A stretch of 64,000 nt of DNA. Source: Curtobacterium sp. MCBA15_012. Its GTDB lineage: Bacteria > Actinomycetota > Actinomycetes > Actinomycetales > Microbacteriaceae. The stretch spans positions 1,736,001 to 1,800,000 of the forward strand of contig NZ_CP126267.1 in assembly GCF_001864935.2 (NCBI RefSeq), in the 5' to 3' direction. Below the pieces are notes generated by a model. That model saw only the letters and a list, made by a program, of their open reading frames with translations. It was not told the origin of the DNA and made no database searches. Both the position numbers and the translations under genes were made by a program. Numbering within the stretch: position 1 is the stretch's first letter; each line of letters starts with the position of its first letter. Positions 24,925 through 32,492 of this stretch are shown here, one piece after another.

Positions 24925-26441
24925 GCGGTCTCCTGGACGGGGCTCGTGGACGTCGGGCGGGCGAGGGTGCTGCGACGCATGAGCCGCAGGCGCGGGACGG
25001 GCGTGCCGGCGACCCGGGCGACCCAGCCGTAGAGCACGGGGTCGCGGGCGATCGGCAGGTGCGGCAGGAGCGACAGGGCGCCGACGACGAGCAGCGGGAC
25101 GACGAGCACCCAGCCCGGCAGCGGATCGACGGCGGCGGGCACGTCGGACGACACCAGGGCGTCGAGGGCGTGGACGGCGGCCGTGTACACCGCGCTCGCC
25201 ACGATCACGAGCGGGACCGCGAGCACCCGCACGCCGACGTGCCCCCCGCGGTTCGTCAGCACGCTGTGGAGCACGAGCGCGGCGGCGACCCACCCGGAGG
25301 CGGCGAGCACGGTGCTCGACAGGGTCGCCGGCCCGGTGGACAGCCACGCCGCGGGGACGATGCCGAGGCCCGGCAGGACGGTGGCCACGACCGCGGCGGC
25401 CCGGCGCTGCGCGGCCGGGGCGGGATCGGTCACCGGGGTGGCGAGCGCGCGGCGCTTGTCGTCCACCTGCTCGCCGGCCCGCAGGAACAGCCGCGCCTTG
25501 TACATGCCGTGGCCGACCAGGTGGAAGACCGCCGCACCCCAGGCGCCGACGCTCAGCGTCACGAGCATCACGCCCATCTGCGCGGTGGTCGAGGCGACGA
25601 GCCGTCCCTTCAGGTCGGCGCGCACCAGGTACCCGGCGGAGCCGACGACCATGCTCGCCGCCCCGCACGCCCCGAGCAGGGCGAGCGCGGCCGGGTGGGC
25701 GGTGACCATCGGGGCGAAGCGGATCACGAGGAACGCGGCGGCGTTCACCAGCCCGGCGTGCATCACCGCCGAGACGGGCGTCGGCGCGGCGAGCGTGGTC
25801 CGGAGCCAGCCGTCCAGCGGGAACTGCGCGGACCGCGAGACGCACGCGACGACCAGGAGCAGGGCGACCACAGCCGCCGACCAGGCCGGGAGGCGCTCGG
25901 TCACCGCCGCCAGGCGCGCCCACTCGACGTCGCCCCGCGCCGTCCCGCTGACGGTCACGACGGCCGCCCAGAGCGCCAGGTCGCCGACGGCGAGCTGCCG
26001 CAGGGCTCGCGCGACGCCGTCGCGTGCCTGGCGGGACCGTCGGTAGGTCGCGAGCAGGACGATCAGCGCAGCGCCCGCGACGGTCCACGCGACGGCGAAC
26101 CACAGCACCGACGGCGCGAGCACCAGACCGACGGCCGCGGCGGTGAGCACGTTCACCCACACCACGAACCGGCGCTGCCCGGTGTCTCCGCGCAGGTGCG
26201 CCACCGCGAACCGCTGGATCCACACGCTGAGACCAGCGACGAAGACGGCCGCGAGGACGGCGAACCAGGCCGGCCCGGCACCGGTCGTCCACCGGAGGAC
26301 GACCGAGCCCACGGCGGCCGCGATGCCGACCGAGCCGACTCCGACTGCGAGTGATGCCGCTCGTGCTGGGGGGATCCCGGGGTGTGCCGCCGCTGCGGCA
26401 CCGACCAGCCACACCAGGGCTGCCACGAACTCGAGGACCAT
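24921..26441 (-). CDS. dabB: DabB, NuoL-like membrane subunit of the inorganic carbon pump
   Basis: 506 aa, about 13-14 membrane helices, of the proton-conducting antiporter family (SRSAQFPLDGWLRTTLAAPTPVSAVMHAG is the classic NuoL/MrpA motif, here without the rest of complex I). FHLVGHGMYKARLFLRAG carries the His/Lys residues typical of the ion path. Pairing with dabA identifies it as DabB. First gene of dabB-dabA-PII-DUF6671. The upstream strand contains TTGAAG and an AT-rich stretch (TTATGGTTAGCACG), a plausible promoter shared back to back with the HTH gene. Confidence 0.9.
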   Translation of the reverse strand: MVLEFVAALVWLVGAAAAAHPGIPPARAASLAVGVGSVGIAAAVGSVVLRWTTGAGPAWFAVLAAVFVAGLSVWIQRFAVAHLRGDTGQRRFVVWVNVLTAAAVGLVLAPSVLWFAVAWTVAGAALIVLLATYRRSRQARDGVARALRQLAVGDLALWAAVVTVSGTARGDVEWARLAAVTERLPAWSAAVVALLLVVACVSRSAQFPLDGWLRTTLAAPTPVSAVMHAGLVNAAAFLVIRFAPMVTAHPAALALLGACGAASMVVGSAGYLVRADLKGRLVASTTAQMGVMLVTLSVGAWGAAVFHLVGHGMYKARLFLRAGEQVDDKRRALATPVTDPAPAAQRRAAAVVATVLPGLGIVPAAWLSTGPATLSSTVLAASGWVAAALVLHSVLTNRGGHVGVRVLAVPLVIVASAVYTAAVHALDALVSSDVPAAVDPLPGWVLVVPLLVVGALSLLPHLPIARDPVLYGWVARVAGTPVPRLRLMRRSTLARPTSTSPVQETA

Positions 26442-26534
26442 GAGCGTCCCGCCTTTCCGGATTCGGATTACGTGCTAACCATAACCGGACTTCAATGTCG
26501 TGTAACGCAGATCACCTGAGAGGGCGTCGAGGTC

Positions 26535-26540
26535 TACGCT
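26535..26540 (+). promoter_or_regulatory. -10 box for a leaderless HTH regulator transcript
   Basis: TACGCT ends 6 nt before the GTG at 26547; no ribosome binding site is present. Confidence 0.55.
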
Positions 26541-26546
26541 GGGCCC

Positions 26547-26846
26547 GTGACGCAGTGGACCTTCCTCACCAACCACGCACACGTGCTGTTGTGCGTGGCG
26601 GCGAACCCGGACGCGCGCGTGCGGGAGATCGCGCAGACCGTGGGCGTCACCGAGCGGGCGACGCAGCGGATCCTCACCGAGCTCGAGGACGCCGGCTACC
26701 TCACGAAGGCGCGCGACGGTCGGCGGAACCGGTACACGCTGAACCCGGACGCGCGGATGCGGCACCCGATGGACCAGGAACACCACATCGGCGAGCTGGT
26801 GACCCTGCTCACGGCGCAGCCGGCTGCGCAGGGGCCGGCCGAGTAG
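26547..26846 (+). CDS. Small winged-helix transcription regulator divergent from dabB
   Basis: 99 aa. A winged helix-turn-helix of MarR/ArsR type: REIAQTVGVTERATQRILTE is the recognition helix pair and LEDAGYLTKARDGRRNRYTL is the wing. No metal-binding Cys cluster, so not a classic ArsR sensor. It sits 105 bp from dabB on the other strand, so control of the DAB operon is the obvious guess. The GTG is chosen because a -10 box lies 6 nt upstream, which implies a leaderless mRNA. Confidence 0.75.
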   Translation: MTQWTFLTNHAHVLLCVAANPDARVREIAQTVGVTERATQRILTELEDAGYLTKARDGRRNRYTLNPDARMRHPMDQEHHIGELVTLLTAQPAAQGPAE

Positions 26847-26898
26847 TGCGTCCGGGTGGGGATCGCCGCGCCGACGTCGCAGTGTCGGGCGTCCCGTC

Positions 26899-27435
26899 GT
26901 GAGCCGGCTCCGTGCCTGGTGGCGGTCGGTGAACGAGCAGCCCCGACCGAGCGTCTACGACGCCGGACGGGCGACCATCCCGTACCCGCCCCTCGACCGC
27001 AGTGAGCTCGCGCGCTTCCACCGGTGCGAGACGTACCTGCTCCGCGAGGTCGTCGATGCCCGCTCCTGGGGTCGGCAGGTGGATGCTCGCGGTGTGCCGT
27101 TCCCGACGAACGGCTGGCTCGTCATGCCGGGGCGGGTGTACTCGGCGCTGATGGACGACACCCGCGGCTCCGGGCCCCGTCGACCGGTCATGGACGCCGT
27201 CGTCACCTGGCTCGCCGACGCCGGTGCGCTGCAACCGCTGTCGGAACGGATCCGGGACGACATCGCGGCGTCGAACCTCGAGGAGCGCCGACGGGACGGC
27301 GTCGGGTACATCGGCGCCGACCAGCCACGTGACTGGGACCACGACACGTGGCAGGTGGATCCCGACCGGATGCTCGAGGTGTACCCGCACCTCGCCGACG
27401 CGAACATCGACTGGGAGCGTGCGGCGGCGCCGTGA
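26899..27435 (+). CDS. Hypothetical protein
   Basis: 178 aa, GTG start 52 nt after the HTH gene. Soluble, charged protein with no signal or membrane helix. A conserved-looking N-terminal half (LARFHRCETYLLREVVDARS, VPFPTNGWLVMPGRVYSALM) and a helical C-terminal half. Strong G/C third positions support coding. I do not recognise a family. It may be co-transcribed with the HTH gene. Confidence 0.6.
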   Translation: MSRLRAWWRSVNEQPRPSVYDAGRATIPYPPLDRSELARFHRCETYLLREVVDARSWGRQVDARGVPFPTNGWLVMPGRVYSALMDDTRGSGPRRPVMDAVVTWLADAGALQPLSERIRDDIAASNLEERRRDGVGYIGADQPRDWDHDTWQVDPDRMLEVYPHLADANIDWERAAAP

Positions 27436-27660
27436 CCGACGGTGTCGCGCCTCCGACGAGGCCGAGGCGACCACCGACCACTCCTCGTCGCCGGAAGCGA
27501 CGCGCCGCAGCGGGACGGTCTGTCAGGATCGGGGCGGTCGGGGACATTCCTCCCCTGGGCCGTCTCCAACTGCACGCTCACGGACGACTCGGTGACGTCG
27601 GAGTACGTCGCGAGCGGGCTCTCCGACGCACACTGAGCCGGACGCCGTCAGCAGCGGCAG

Positions 27661-28407
27661 TCAGTCCTCGGGCAGCGACCGGACCCAGTCCTCGAACGTC
27701 CGCGCGTCGTCCTCGGAGAGGACGGCCGCGGGCGGGACGCCCTCGCCGCCGGCGTGGAGGAACACCGTGCCGTCCGGCAGGTCCGTCGTGACCTCGCCGA
27801 TGATCGAGTCGGACGAGGCGACGCCGGCGCGGGCCAGGAACATCAGCGGGGCTCCCGGAGCCGAGTCGGCGATCTGCCGCTCGGCGTCGACGAAGGCGGC
27901 CAGGTCGGACACCAGGAACGTCGAGGTCGCGCTGCCGGTCCGGACGGAGACCGCGTGCGCGGACCGACGACCGAGGTCGTGCTCGGTCGGGACGGCGGTC
28001 ACCCCGGAGCCGGTCCACGGCCGGACCTCCGTCGACGCGACCTTGCGGGCGGGACGCGGAGCCGGTCGCTTCGGGAACGCCGCGGTGACCGCGAACGCAC
28101 CGATCATGACCGCGAAGCCCCACGCCGGCGCGGCGGCGACGTGCAGGCGTGCGAGCAGGACGACCCCGGCGACCCATCCGAGCACCGGCAGGAGCGGGAA
28201 CCACGCCGACGTGCTGTCGCGTCCGAGACGCCAGGCGACCGCGCCGTAGGCGAGCCCGGCGACCGTGGGCAGCCAGAAGTCGAGCGGGTGCGCGGCGATG
28301 ATCCCGCGGTGCAGGACGACCGTCGCGACGGCGAGGAGGACGGCGAAGGCCCCGTTGAAGAGCTGCGCGGTGCGGCGCTCGCGCTCGCGCCTGGTGAGCG
28401 TGGTCAT
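27661..28407 (-). CDS. Membrane protein, function unknown
   Basis: 248 aa. A basic N-terminus (TLTRRERERRTAQ) leads into about four membrane helices (residues 18-110), followed by a soluble C-terminal domain with a TSTFLVSDLAAFVDAERQIA region and DGTVFLHAGGEGVPPAAVLS. Second gene of a possible two-gene unit with the upstream membrane protein (gap about 45 nt). No known family motif seen. The 225-bp spacer downstream (27436-27660) holds nothing I can support. Confidence 0.6.
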   Translation of the reverse strand: MTTLTRRERERRTAQLFNGAFAVLLAVATVVLHRGIIAAHPLDFWLPTVAGLAYGAVAWRLGRDSTSAWFPLLPVLGWVAGVVLLARLHVAAAPAWGFAVMIGAFAVTAAFPKRPAPRPARKVASTEVRPWTGSGVTAVPTEHDLGRRSAHAVSVRTGSATSTFLVSDLAAFVDAERQIADSAPGAPLMFLARAGVASSDSIIGEVTTDLPDGTVFLHAGGEGVPPAAVLSEDDARTFEDWVRSLPED

Positions 28408-28452
28408 GTTCCCCCGGTGGTGTGCGGCCGGTCGTGACGGTCCGGCCAGCGG

Positions 28453-29085
28453 TCAGCGTACGTCGGCGGTGCGCCAGAGCCAGCGAACGCCACGGCCGAC
28501 CGGCGCGAACACCACGGGGGCGAACAGCAGCGCGGCGACGAGCAACACGAGCAGTGCGAGCAGCGCCGGGAGTGCGAGGGCGACGCCGAGGCTGTCCTGG
28601 GGCAGCGCGAGCAGGGCCGGGGTGTACCCGATGCACACCAGGTAGCCGAGTCGGAGCGCCCCGAGGACGGCGAGCAGGATGCCGACCGCCCGTGGCCAGC
28701 GGACGGTCCGAGCAGCGACGAGGACCCCGGCGACGGCGACGAGCGCCACGGCGACGAGGAACAGGACCCCGGCGGGGGAGACGAGGACGACACCGCTCGG
28801 GTTCGGGAGCTCCCCGCTGAGCGTGCCGAGCGCGATGCCCGCACCGAGGACCATCGTCGGCAGGTCCTTGCGGCGCTGCCCGAGCACGATCGCCACCACG
28901 GCCAGCACGGCACCGAGCAGACCGAGCAGGCGGACGGCGGTCGCGGAGACGTCTCCGCCGGCGAGTTCCACGACGGGCGCCACCGCGGTCGCGAGCAGGG
29001 CGGCGGTCATGCTCACCGCGGTCGCGCGTGCGGCCGAGCCGTCCCCGCGGGGTCCCGTCTCGCCCGTGCCTGCCGTCTCCGTCAT
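28453..29085 (-). CDS. Polytopic membrane protein, function unknown
   Basis: 210 aa starting at an ATG with GGAGGGA 5-11 nt upstream; the frame stays open further upstream but the ribosome site decides this start. About six hydrophobic segments separated by short basic loops (VLGQRRKDLPT, RTVRWPRAVG, GRGVRWLWR). Nothing identifies a transport or enzyme family. Confidence 0.6.
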   Translation of the reverse strand: MTETAGTGETGPRGDGSAARATAVSMTAALLATAVAPVVELAGGDVSATAVRLLGLLGAVLAVVAIVLGQRRKDLPTMVLGAGIALGTLSGELPNPSGVVLVSPAGVLFLVAVALVAVAGVLVAARTVRWPRAVGILLAVLGALRLGYLVCIGYTPALLALPQDSLGVALALPALLALLVLLVAALLFAPVVFAPVGRGVRWLWRTADVR

Positions 29086-29275
29086 CGCCGTCCCTCCGTC
29101 GGTGCCACGACCGTACCGCCCGGGTGGTCGCGGCCGCTGCCCCCACAGCTGCGACCGCGACCAGGCGGGTTCCCCACCTCGACCAGGGTGCTGCAACCGG
29201 TCGGCCAGCCGCATCATCCGGAGGGCGGAACGTGCGACGGGCAGTCGTCCGGACCCGACCTCGGCCGGGGCGCGC

Positions 29276-29491
29276 TCAGGGGTGCCGGACGGGGTGGTAG
29301 ATCGCGATGGGCGGTGCGGACGGGTCGCCGTCGTCGTGCGCGTCGCCGGTGGCGAGCCAGGTCGTCCCCTCGTGCTCGATCGTCGTCGGCAGGTCGCCGT
29401 GGACCAGGATGCGGACCGCGGGCGCGTCGCCGTCGATCAGGTCGACGCCGTGGGCCTCGGTGCCGCCCGGGTTGTCGTGCACGTAGCTCAT
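29276..29491 (-). CDS. Small hypothetical protein
   Basis: 71 aa, acidic and soluble (HGVDLIDGDAPAVRILVHGD, TIEHEGTTWLATGDAHDDGD). Codon use is as G/C-rich in third positions as in neighbours, so it is probably a gene, but no ribosome site stands out. Family unknown. Confidence 0.45.
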   Translation of the reverse strand: MSYVHDNPGGTEAHGVDLIDGDAPAVRILVHGDLPTTIEHEGTTWLATGDAHDDGDPSAPPIAIYHPVRHP

Positions 29492-29530
29492 GGCACCAGT
29501 GAACCCGCGGGCCCTGGGAGCGGGGGCCGG

Positions 29531-29618
29531 TCGGGCCGTTCGCAGCGTTCGGGCTGCCGCGACCGGCCCGGCCGGGTGCGTCCGGCCGCTCGCAGCGTTC
29601 GGGTCGCCGCGATCGGCC
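29531..29618. repeat. Imperfect direct repeat in a gene-free spacer
   Basis: Two about 38-bp copies exactly 50 bp apart (29531-29568 and 29581-29618) sharing the core CGCAGCGTTCGGG and the arms GGCC...CGGCC. The 437-bp spacer 29492-29929 shows no convincing gene. Confidence 0.5.
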
Positions 29619-29913
29619 GGACGGCGGGGTGGGTGGCCCCGGGTGCTGCGCGGGTCTGGCCGACGACGGGCACCGAGGAGACATCCGGAGCCGGAGGCCG
29701 TCCGGATTGGTCCCGGTCCGCGCCGTGCGGTTTCCCGCGATCCCGCAGTCCCGTGCCCCGGGATCCCGCACGATCCGGCTCCGGCCGGTGGTCAGCGGCC
29801 ACGGGACCCCGGGAGGTGCTCGTCCGTCCGGCGGTCCACGGCACCCAGGGTGCGAGCCGGACGCGCGACGCGCCCGGCACCGCGGGGATGCCGGGGTCTG
29901 CGGCCGGGCGCGC

Positions 29914-29919
29914 TAGAGT
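29914..29919 (+). promoter_or_regulatory. -10 box of the second tRNA-Gly
   Basis: TAGAGT ends 10 nt before the tRNA 5' end; the same TAGAGT occurs in the promoter of the other tRNA operon at 20557-20562. Confidence 0.55.
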
Positions 29920-29929
29920 GGTGTCGTAC

Positions 29930-30001
29930 GCGGATGTGGCGCAGTGGTAGCGCATCACCTTGCCAAGGTGAGGGTCGCGAGTTCGAATCTCGTCATCCGC
30001 T
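29930..30001 (+). tRNA. tRNA-Gly (GCC), second copy
   Basis: Base-for-base identical to the tRNA-Gly(GCC) at 20644-20715, including the anticodon loop TTGCCAA. It stands alone with its own promoter and terminator. Confidence 0.97.
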
Positions 30002-30008
30002 CGGACAG

Positions 30009-30035
30009 AAGGCCCCGGTCACCGACCGGGGCCTT
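30009..30035 (+). terminator. Terminator of the solo tRNA-Gly
   Basis: AAGGCCCCGGTC pairs with GACCGGGGCCTT around a 3-nt loop, followed by CGTCGTT, starting 7 nt after the tRNA. Confidence 0.85.
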
Positions 30036-30069
30036 CGTCGTTGCCGGCGCGGATCAGGTCCGCGGTGCC

Positions 30070-30139
30070 GGGCCCCGGCACCGATCGGGTCCCGGTGCAG
30101 ATCCGGGCCCCGGCACCGATCGGGTCCCGGTGCAGATCC
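30070..30139. repeat. 35-bp perfect tandem duplication
   Basis: Two adjacent identical 35-bp copies (30070-30104, 30105-30139), each carrying the inverted motif CCGATCGG. It lies between the tRNA-Gly terminator and the end of the flavoreductase gene. Confidence 0.8.
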
Positions 30140-30154
30140 GGTCCGCGGCGCGGA

Positions 30155-30964
30155 TCAGGCCCCGCCGAACCGTTCCGCGCGGACGTCCGACGTGTCGTGG
30201 CCGAGCTCCCCGAGCCACCGCAGCACCTGCTCCACGAACGGGGTCGACCCGCAGACGTAGACCAGGGCGCCGGCCTCGGGCGGGAGCACCGACCCCTCCA
30301 GGCGGTCCCGGGTCAGGCGTCCCACGGGCTCGTCCGACCCGTCGGGACCGCGGCGGCTGTACACGTGCGTCACCTCGAGCGGAGCGTCGGCACGGCGGGC
30401 GTCGTCGAGCTCGGTGCGGAAGAAGACGTCCTCCGGCGTGCGGGTCGCGTACAGCAGGCGGAACGGCTGCGGGTCGTCGGCCTCGGCGTGCGCGACGATC
30501 ATCGGCAGCAGCGGGACGAACCCCGACCCGCCCGCGACGAGCTGCACCGGGCGCGCCGAACCCGTGGGACGCCAGACGAACCAGCCACCGAGCGGACCGT
30601 GCACGTCGAGGCCGTCGCCGACCTCGATCGCGTCGACGAGGAACGGCGAGACCTCGCCGTCGTCGACCCGGTCCACCGCGAGCGTCACGCGCGTGCCGTC
30701 GCCGGAGGACGCGATCGAGTACGACCGCGAGGCCTGGTAGCCGTCCTCGGCCGTGAGGCGGAGGTCGAGGTGCTGACCGGGTTCGTTGCCGGGCCACGTC
30801 GGTACGTCGAGGACGAGTCGGCGGGCGTTCGGGGTCTCCGGCGCGACGGACGCGACGGTCGCGGCGTGCCAGGCCGGGCGCCTGCGGGCCGTCGCCGACG
30901 GTGCGGCGGCGGGGCGGGCCTCCAGACCGGGTGCCGGCGCGTCGGACGGAACGGCCGCGCTCAC
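30155..30964 (-). CDS. FAD/NAD(P)-binding ferredoxin-reductase-like protein, partner of the YedY-like protein
   Basis: 269 aa from a GTG overlapping the stop of the upstream gene (GTGA). FNR fold: RSYSIASS binds FAD, QLVAGGSGFVPLLPM is the NAD(P) pocket and VYVCGSTPFVEQVLRWL the C-terminal nucleotide motif. No 2Fe-2S Cys cluster follows, so it is the plain flavin module. Coupling to the molybdopterin protein suggests it feeds or drains its electrons. It is not an MsrQ-type haem protein. Confidence 0.85.
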   Translation of the reverse strand: MSAAVPSDAPAPGLEARPAAAPSATARRRPAWHAATVASVAPETPNARRLVLDVPTWPGNEPGQHLDLRLTAEDGYQASRSYSIASSGDGTRVTLAVDRVDDGEVSPFLVDAIEVGDGLDVHGPLGGWFVWRPTGSARPVQLVAGGSGFVPLLPMIVAHAEADDPQPFRLLYATRTPEDVFFRTELDDARRADAPLEVTHVYSRRGPDGSDEPVGRLTRDRLEGSVLPPEAGALVYVCGSTPFVEQVLRWLGELGHDTSDVRAERFGGA

Positions 30965-31554
30965 CAGTACCGCTCTTCCTTCCACGGGTCACCGTGCATG
31001 TGGTAGCCGGCGTCCTCCCAGAAGCCGGGCTGGTCGTCGGCCTGCATGACGATCCCGCTGACCCACTTCGCGCTCTTCCAGAAGTACAGGTGGGGGACCA
31101 GCAGACGGGCGGGACCGCCGTGCTCGGGCGTCAGGGGAGCGCCGTCGGCCTCGAACGCGATCCACGCCTTGCCGTGCAGCAGGTCCTCGAGCGGGACGTT
31201 CGTCGTGTAGCCGCCGGTGCTGTGGACCATGCAGTACCCGAGGGCGGTGTCGACCTCGGCGAAGAGCCGGTCGAGCGGGACACCCCGCCACGCCATGTCG
31301 AGCTTCGTCCAGTGCGTCACGCAGTGGATGTCGACGGTGACGTCCTCGACGCCGAGCGCCCGGACCTCGTCCCACGTCCAGGTGCGCAGGCCGGACTCCG
31401 TGCGGATCGAGAAGGTCCAGTCGGCCGGCGCGACGTCGGGGGTGGCACCCGCCGAGAGGACGGGCCAGTCGCCGACCAGGGTCTGCCCCGGAGGGATCCG
31501 CGCGTCGTCGCGGTCGTCCCGTCGCCGACCGAAGCCGCGGGTGAACGTCGCCAT
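30961..31554 (-). CDS. Sulfite oxidase-like / YedY-type molybdopterin oxidoreductase
   Basis: 197 aa, the single oxidoreductase molybdopterin domain. The Mo-ligand Cys lies in VDIHCVTHWTKLDMAWRGV, and HSTGGYTTNVPLEDLL and GGPARLLVPHLYFWKSAKW are typical of the short cytosolic branch of this family. No Tat or other signal peptide (start MATFTRGFGRRRDDRDD), so it acts inside the cell, unlike periplasmic MsrP. GAAGGAG precedes the ATG. Substrate unknown. Confidence 0.87.
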   Translation of the reverse strand: MATFTRGFGRRRDDRDDARIPPGQTLVGDWPVLSAGATPDVAPADWTFSIRTESGLRTWTWDEVRALGVEDVTVDIHCVTHWTKLDMAWRGVPLDRLFAEVDTALGYCMVHSTGGYTTNVPLEDLLHGKAWIAFEADGAPLTPEHGGPARLLVPHLYFWKSAKWVSGIVMQADDQPGFWEDAGYHMHGDPWKEERYW

Positions 31555-31620
31555 GGGTGCTCCTTCGTCCGGCCGTCGCTCACGATCATGCCGGGTCGGC
31601 GGGCGGGACGCACGGGCGGC

Positions 31621-31716
31621 GCGGCGGGTCGGGCGCGGCGGGTCGGGCGTGGCGGCTCGGGCGCGGCGGGTCGGGCGCGGCGCGTCGGGCGCGGCGCGTC
31701 GGGCGTGGCGGGTCGG
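31621..31716. repeat. 14-bp tandem repeat, about 7 units
   Basis: Seven consecutive 14-bp units of GCGGCGGGTCGGGC with single-base variants (GTGGCGGCTCGGGC, GCGGCGCGTCGGGC). It fills the divergent spacer between the YedY-like and SIP-like genes. Confidence 0.85.
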
Positions 31717-31757
31717 ACTCCTGCCACTGTCCCAGCCGACGCGTCGGTGGCAGCGCG

Positions 31758-31763
31758 TAGCCT
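31758..31763 (+). promoter_or_regulatory. -10 box for a leaderless SIP-like transcript
   Basis: TAGCCT ends 6 nt before the ATG at 31770; no ribosome site. It starts about 40 bp after the tandem repeat. Confidence 0.55.
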
Positions 31764-31769
31764 CGTGCC

Positions 31770-32306
31770 ATGTCCGGGAGCGACGAGCACCCCACCGACC
31801 ACACCGACGACGACCACGCATCGAACGACGGCCACGCACCGGACGACGCCCACGCCACGGGCGACGTCCACCCCCTGGGCGACCTCCACACCGACCAGGG
31901 CCCGATCACCGACCGCGTCCTCGTGGCGGGCGGGCTCGCCGACCTGCCCGAGGTCCGCCGCATCCTCGAGGAGCTGCCCGACTCCGCGTACGGCCAGGTC
32001 TTCGTCGAGGTCGCCTTCGCCGACGAGGTCCGGATCCTGCCCGCCCCGCCGCACCTGACCGTGACGTGGCTGGTCCGCAGCGACTGGCCGTCGACCATCA
32101 CGACGCTGCTGTTCGCCGACCACGGCGAACTGCTCGCCGACGCCGTCACGGCCTGGGCCGCGGAGTGGTGCGTCGTCGGTTCCGAGCCCTACACCGCGGT
32201 GTGGATCGGGTGCGTCGACAGCCCCTGGGTCGAGCGTGCCCGGTCGATCGTGCAGATCGACCTCGCCGCCACCGGGCAGCAGGTGCAGGTGGAGTCCGGC
32301 GGCTGA
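31770..32306 (+). CDS. Stand-alone SIP-like domain protein with Asp/His-rich N-terminus
   Basis: 178 aa. The first 45 residues are almost only Asp, His, Gly, Thr and Pro (DDDHASNDGHAPDDAHATGD), a possible metal-binding or disordered tail. From residue 50 the sequence (DLPEVRRILEELPDSAYGQV, FVEVAFADEVRILPAPPHLT, VTWLVRSDW) follows the C-terminal domain of siderophore-interacting ferric reductases, without their FAD-binding half. Assignment is by pattern. The start is set by a -10 box 6 nt upstream. Confidence 0.6.
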   Translation: MSGSDEHPTDHTDDDHASNDGHAPDDAHATGDVHPLGDLHTDQGPITDRVLVAGGLADLPEVRRILEELPDSAYGQVFVEVAFADEVRILPAPPHLTVTWLVRSDWPSTITTLLFADHGELLADAVTAWAAEWCVVGSEPYTAVWIGCVDSPWVERARSIVQIDLAATGQQVQVESGG

Positions 32307-32492
32307 CCGCTGGTCGCGCCCGTCACGGACGGGACCGGTCGGCCGGGAGGCGCGGCTCGGGGCGACGGGGCCGGTGCGGTCCGCCGACGGGTCGCGGTGT
32401 CCCCTGGTGGCCGGGTCGACCGCCGCGGCGACCGGTCCGACGCTGCACACGGCGGCGCGGCCTGCGGTCGCGTGCGGCCCGGCCGGGGCCGG

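Noticed and set aside
27442..27636. Short plus-strand frame of 64 codons after the 178-aa gene
   Set aside because: No ribosome site, no motif, ordinary spacer composition.
29488..29958. 156-codon minus-strand frame across the tRNA-Gly promoter
   Set aside because: It overlaps the tRNA gene and its translation has no pattern; treated as noncoding.
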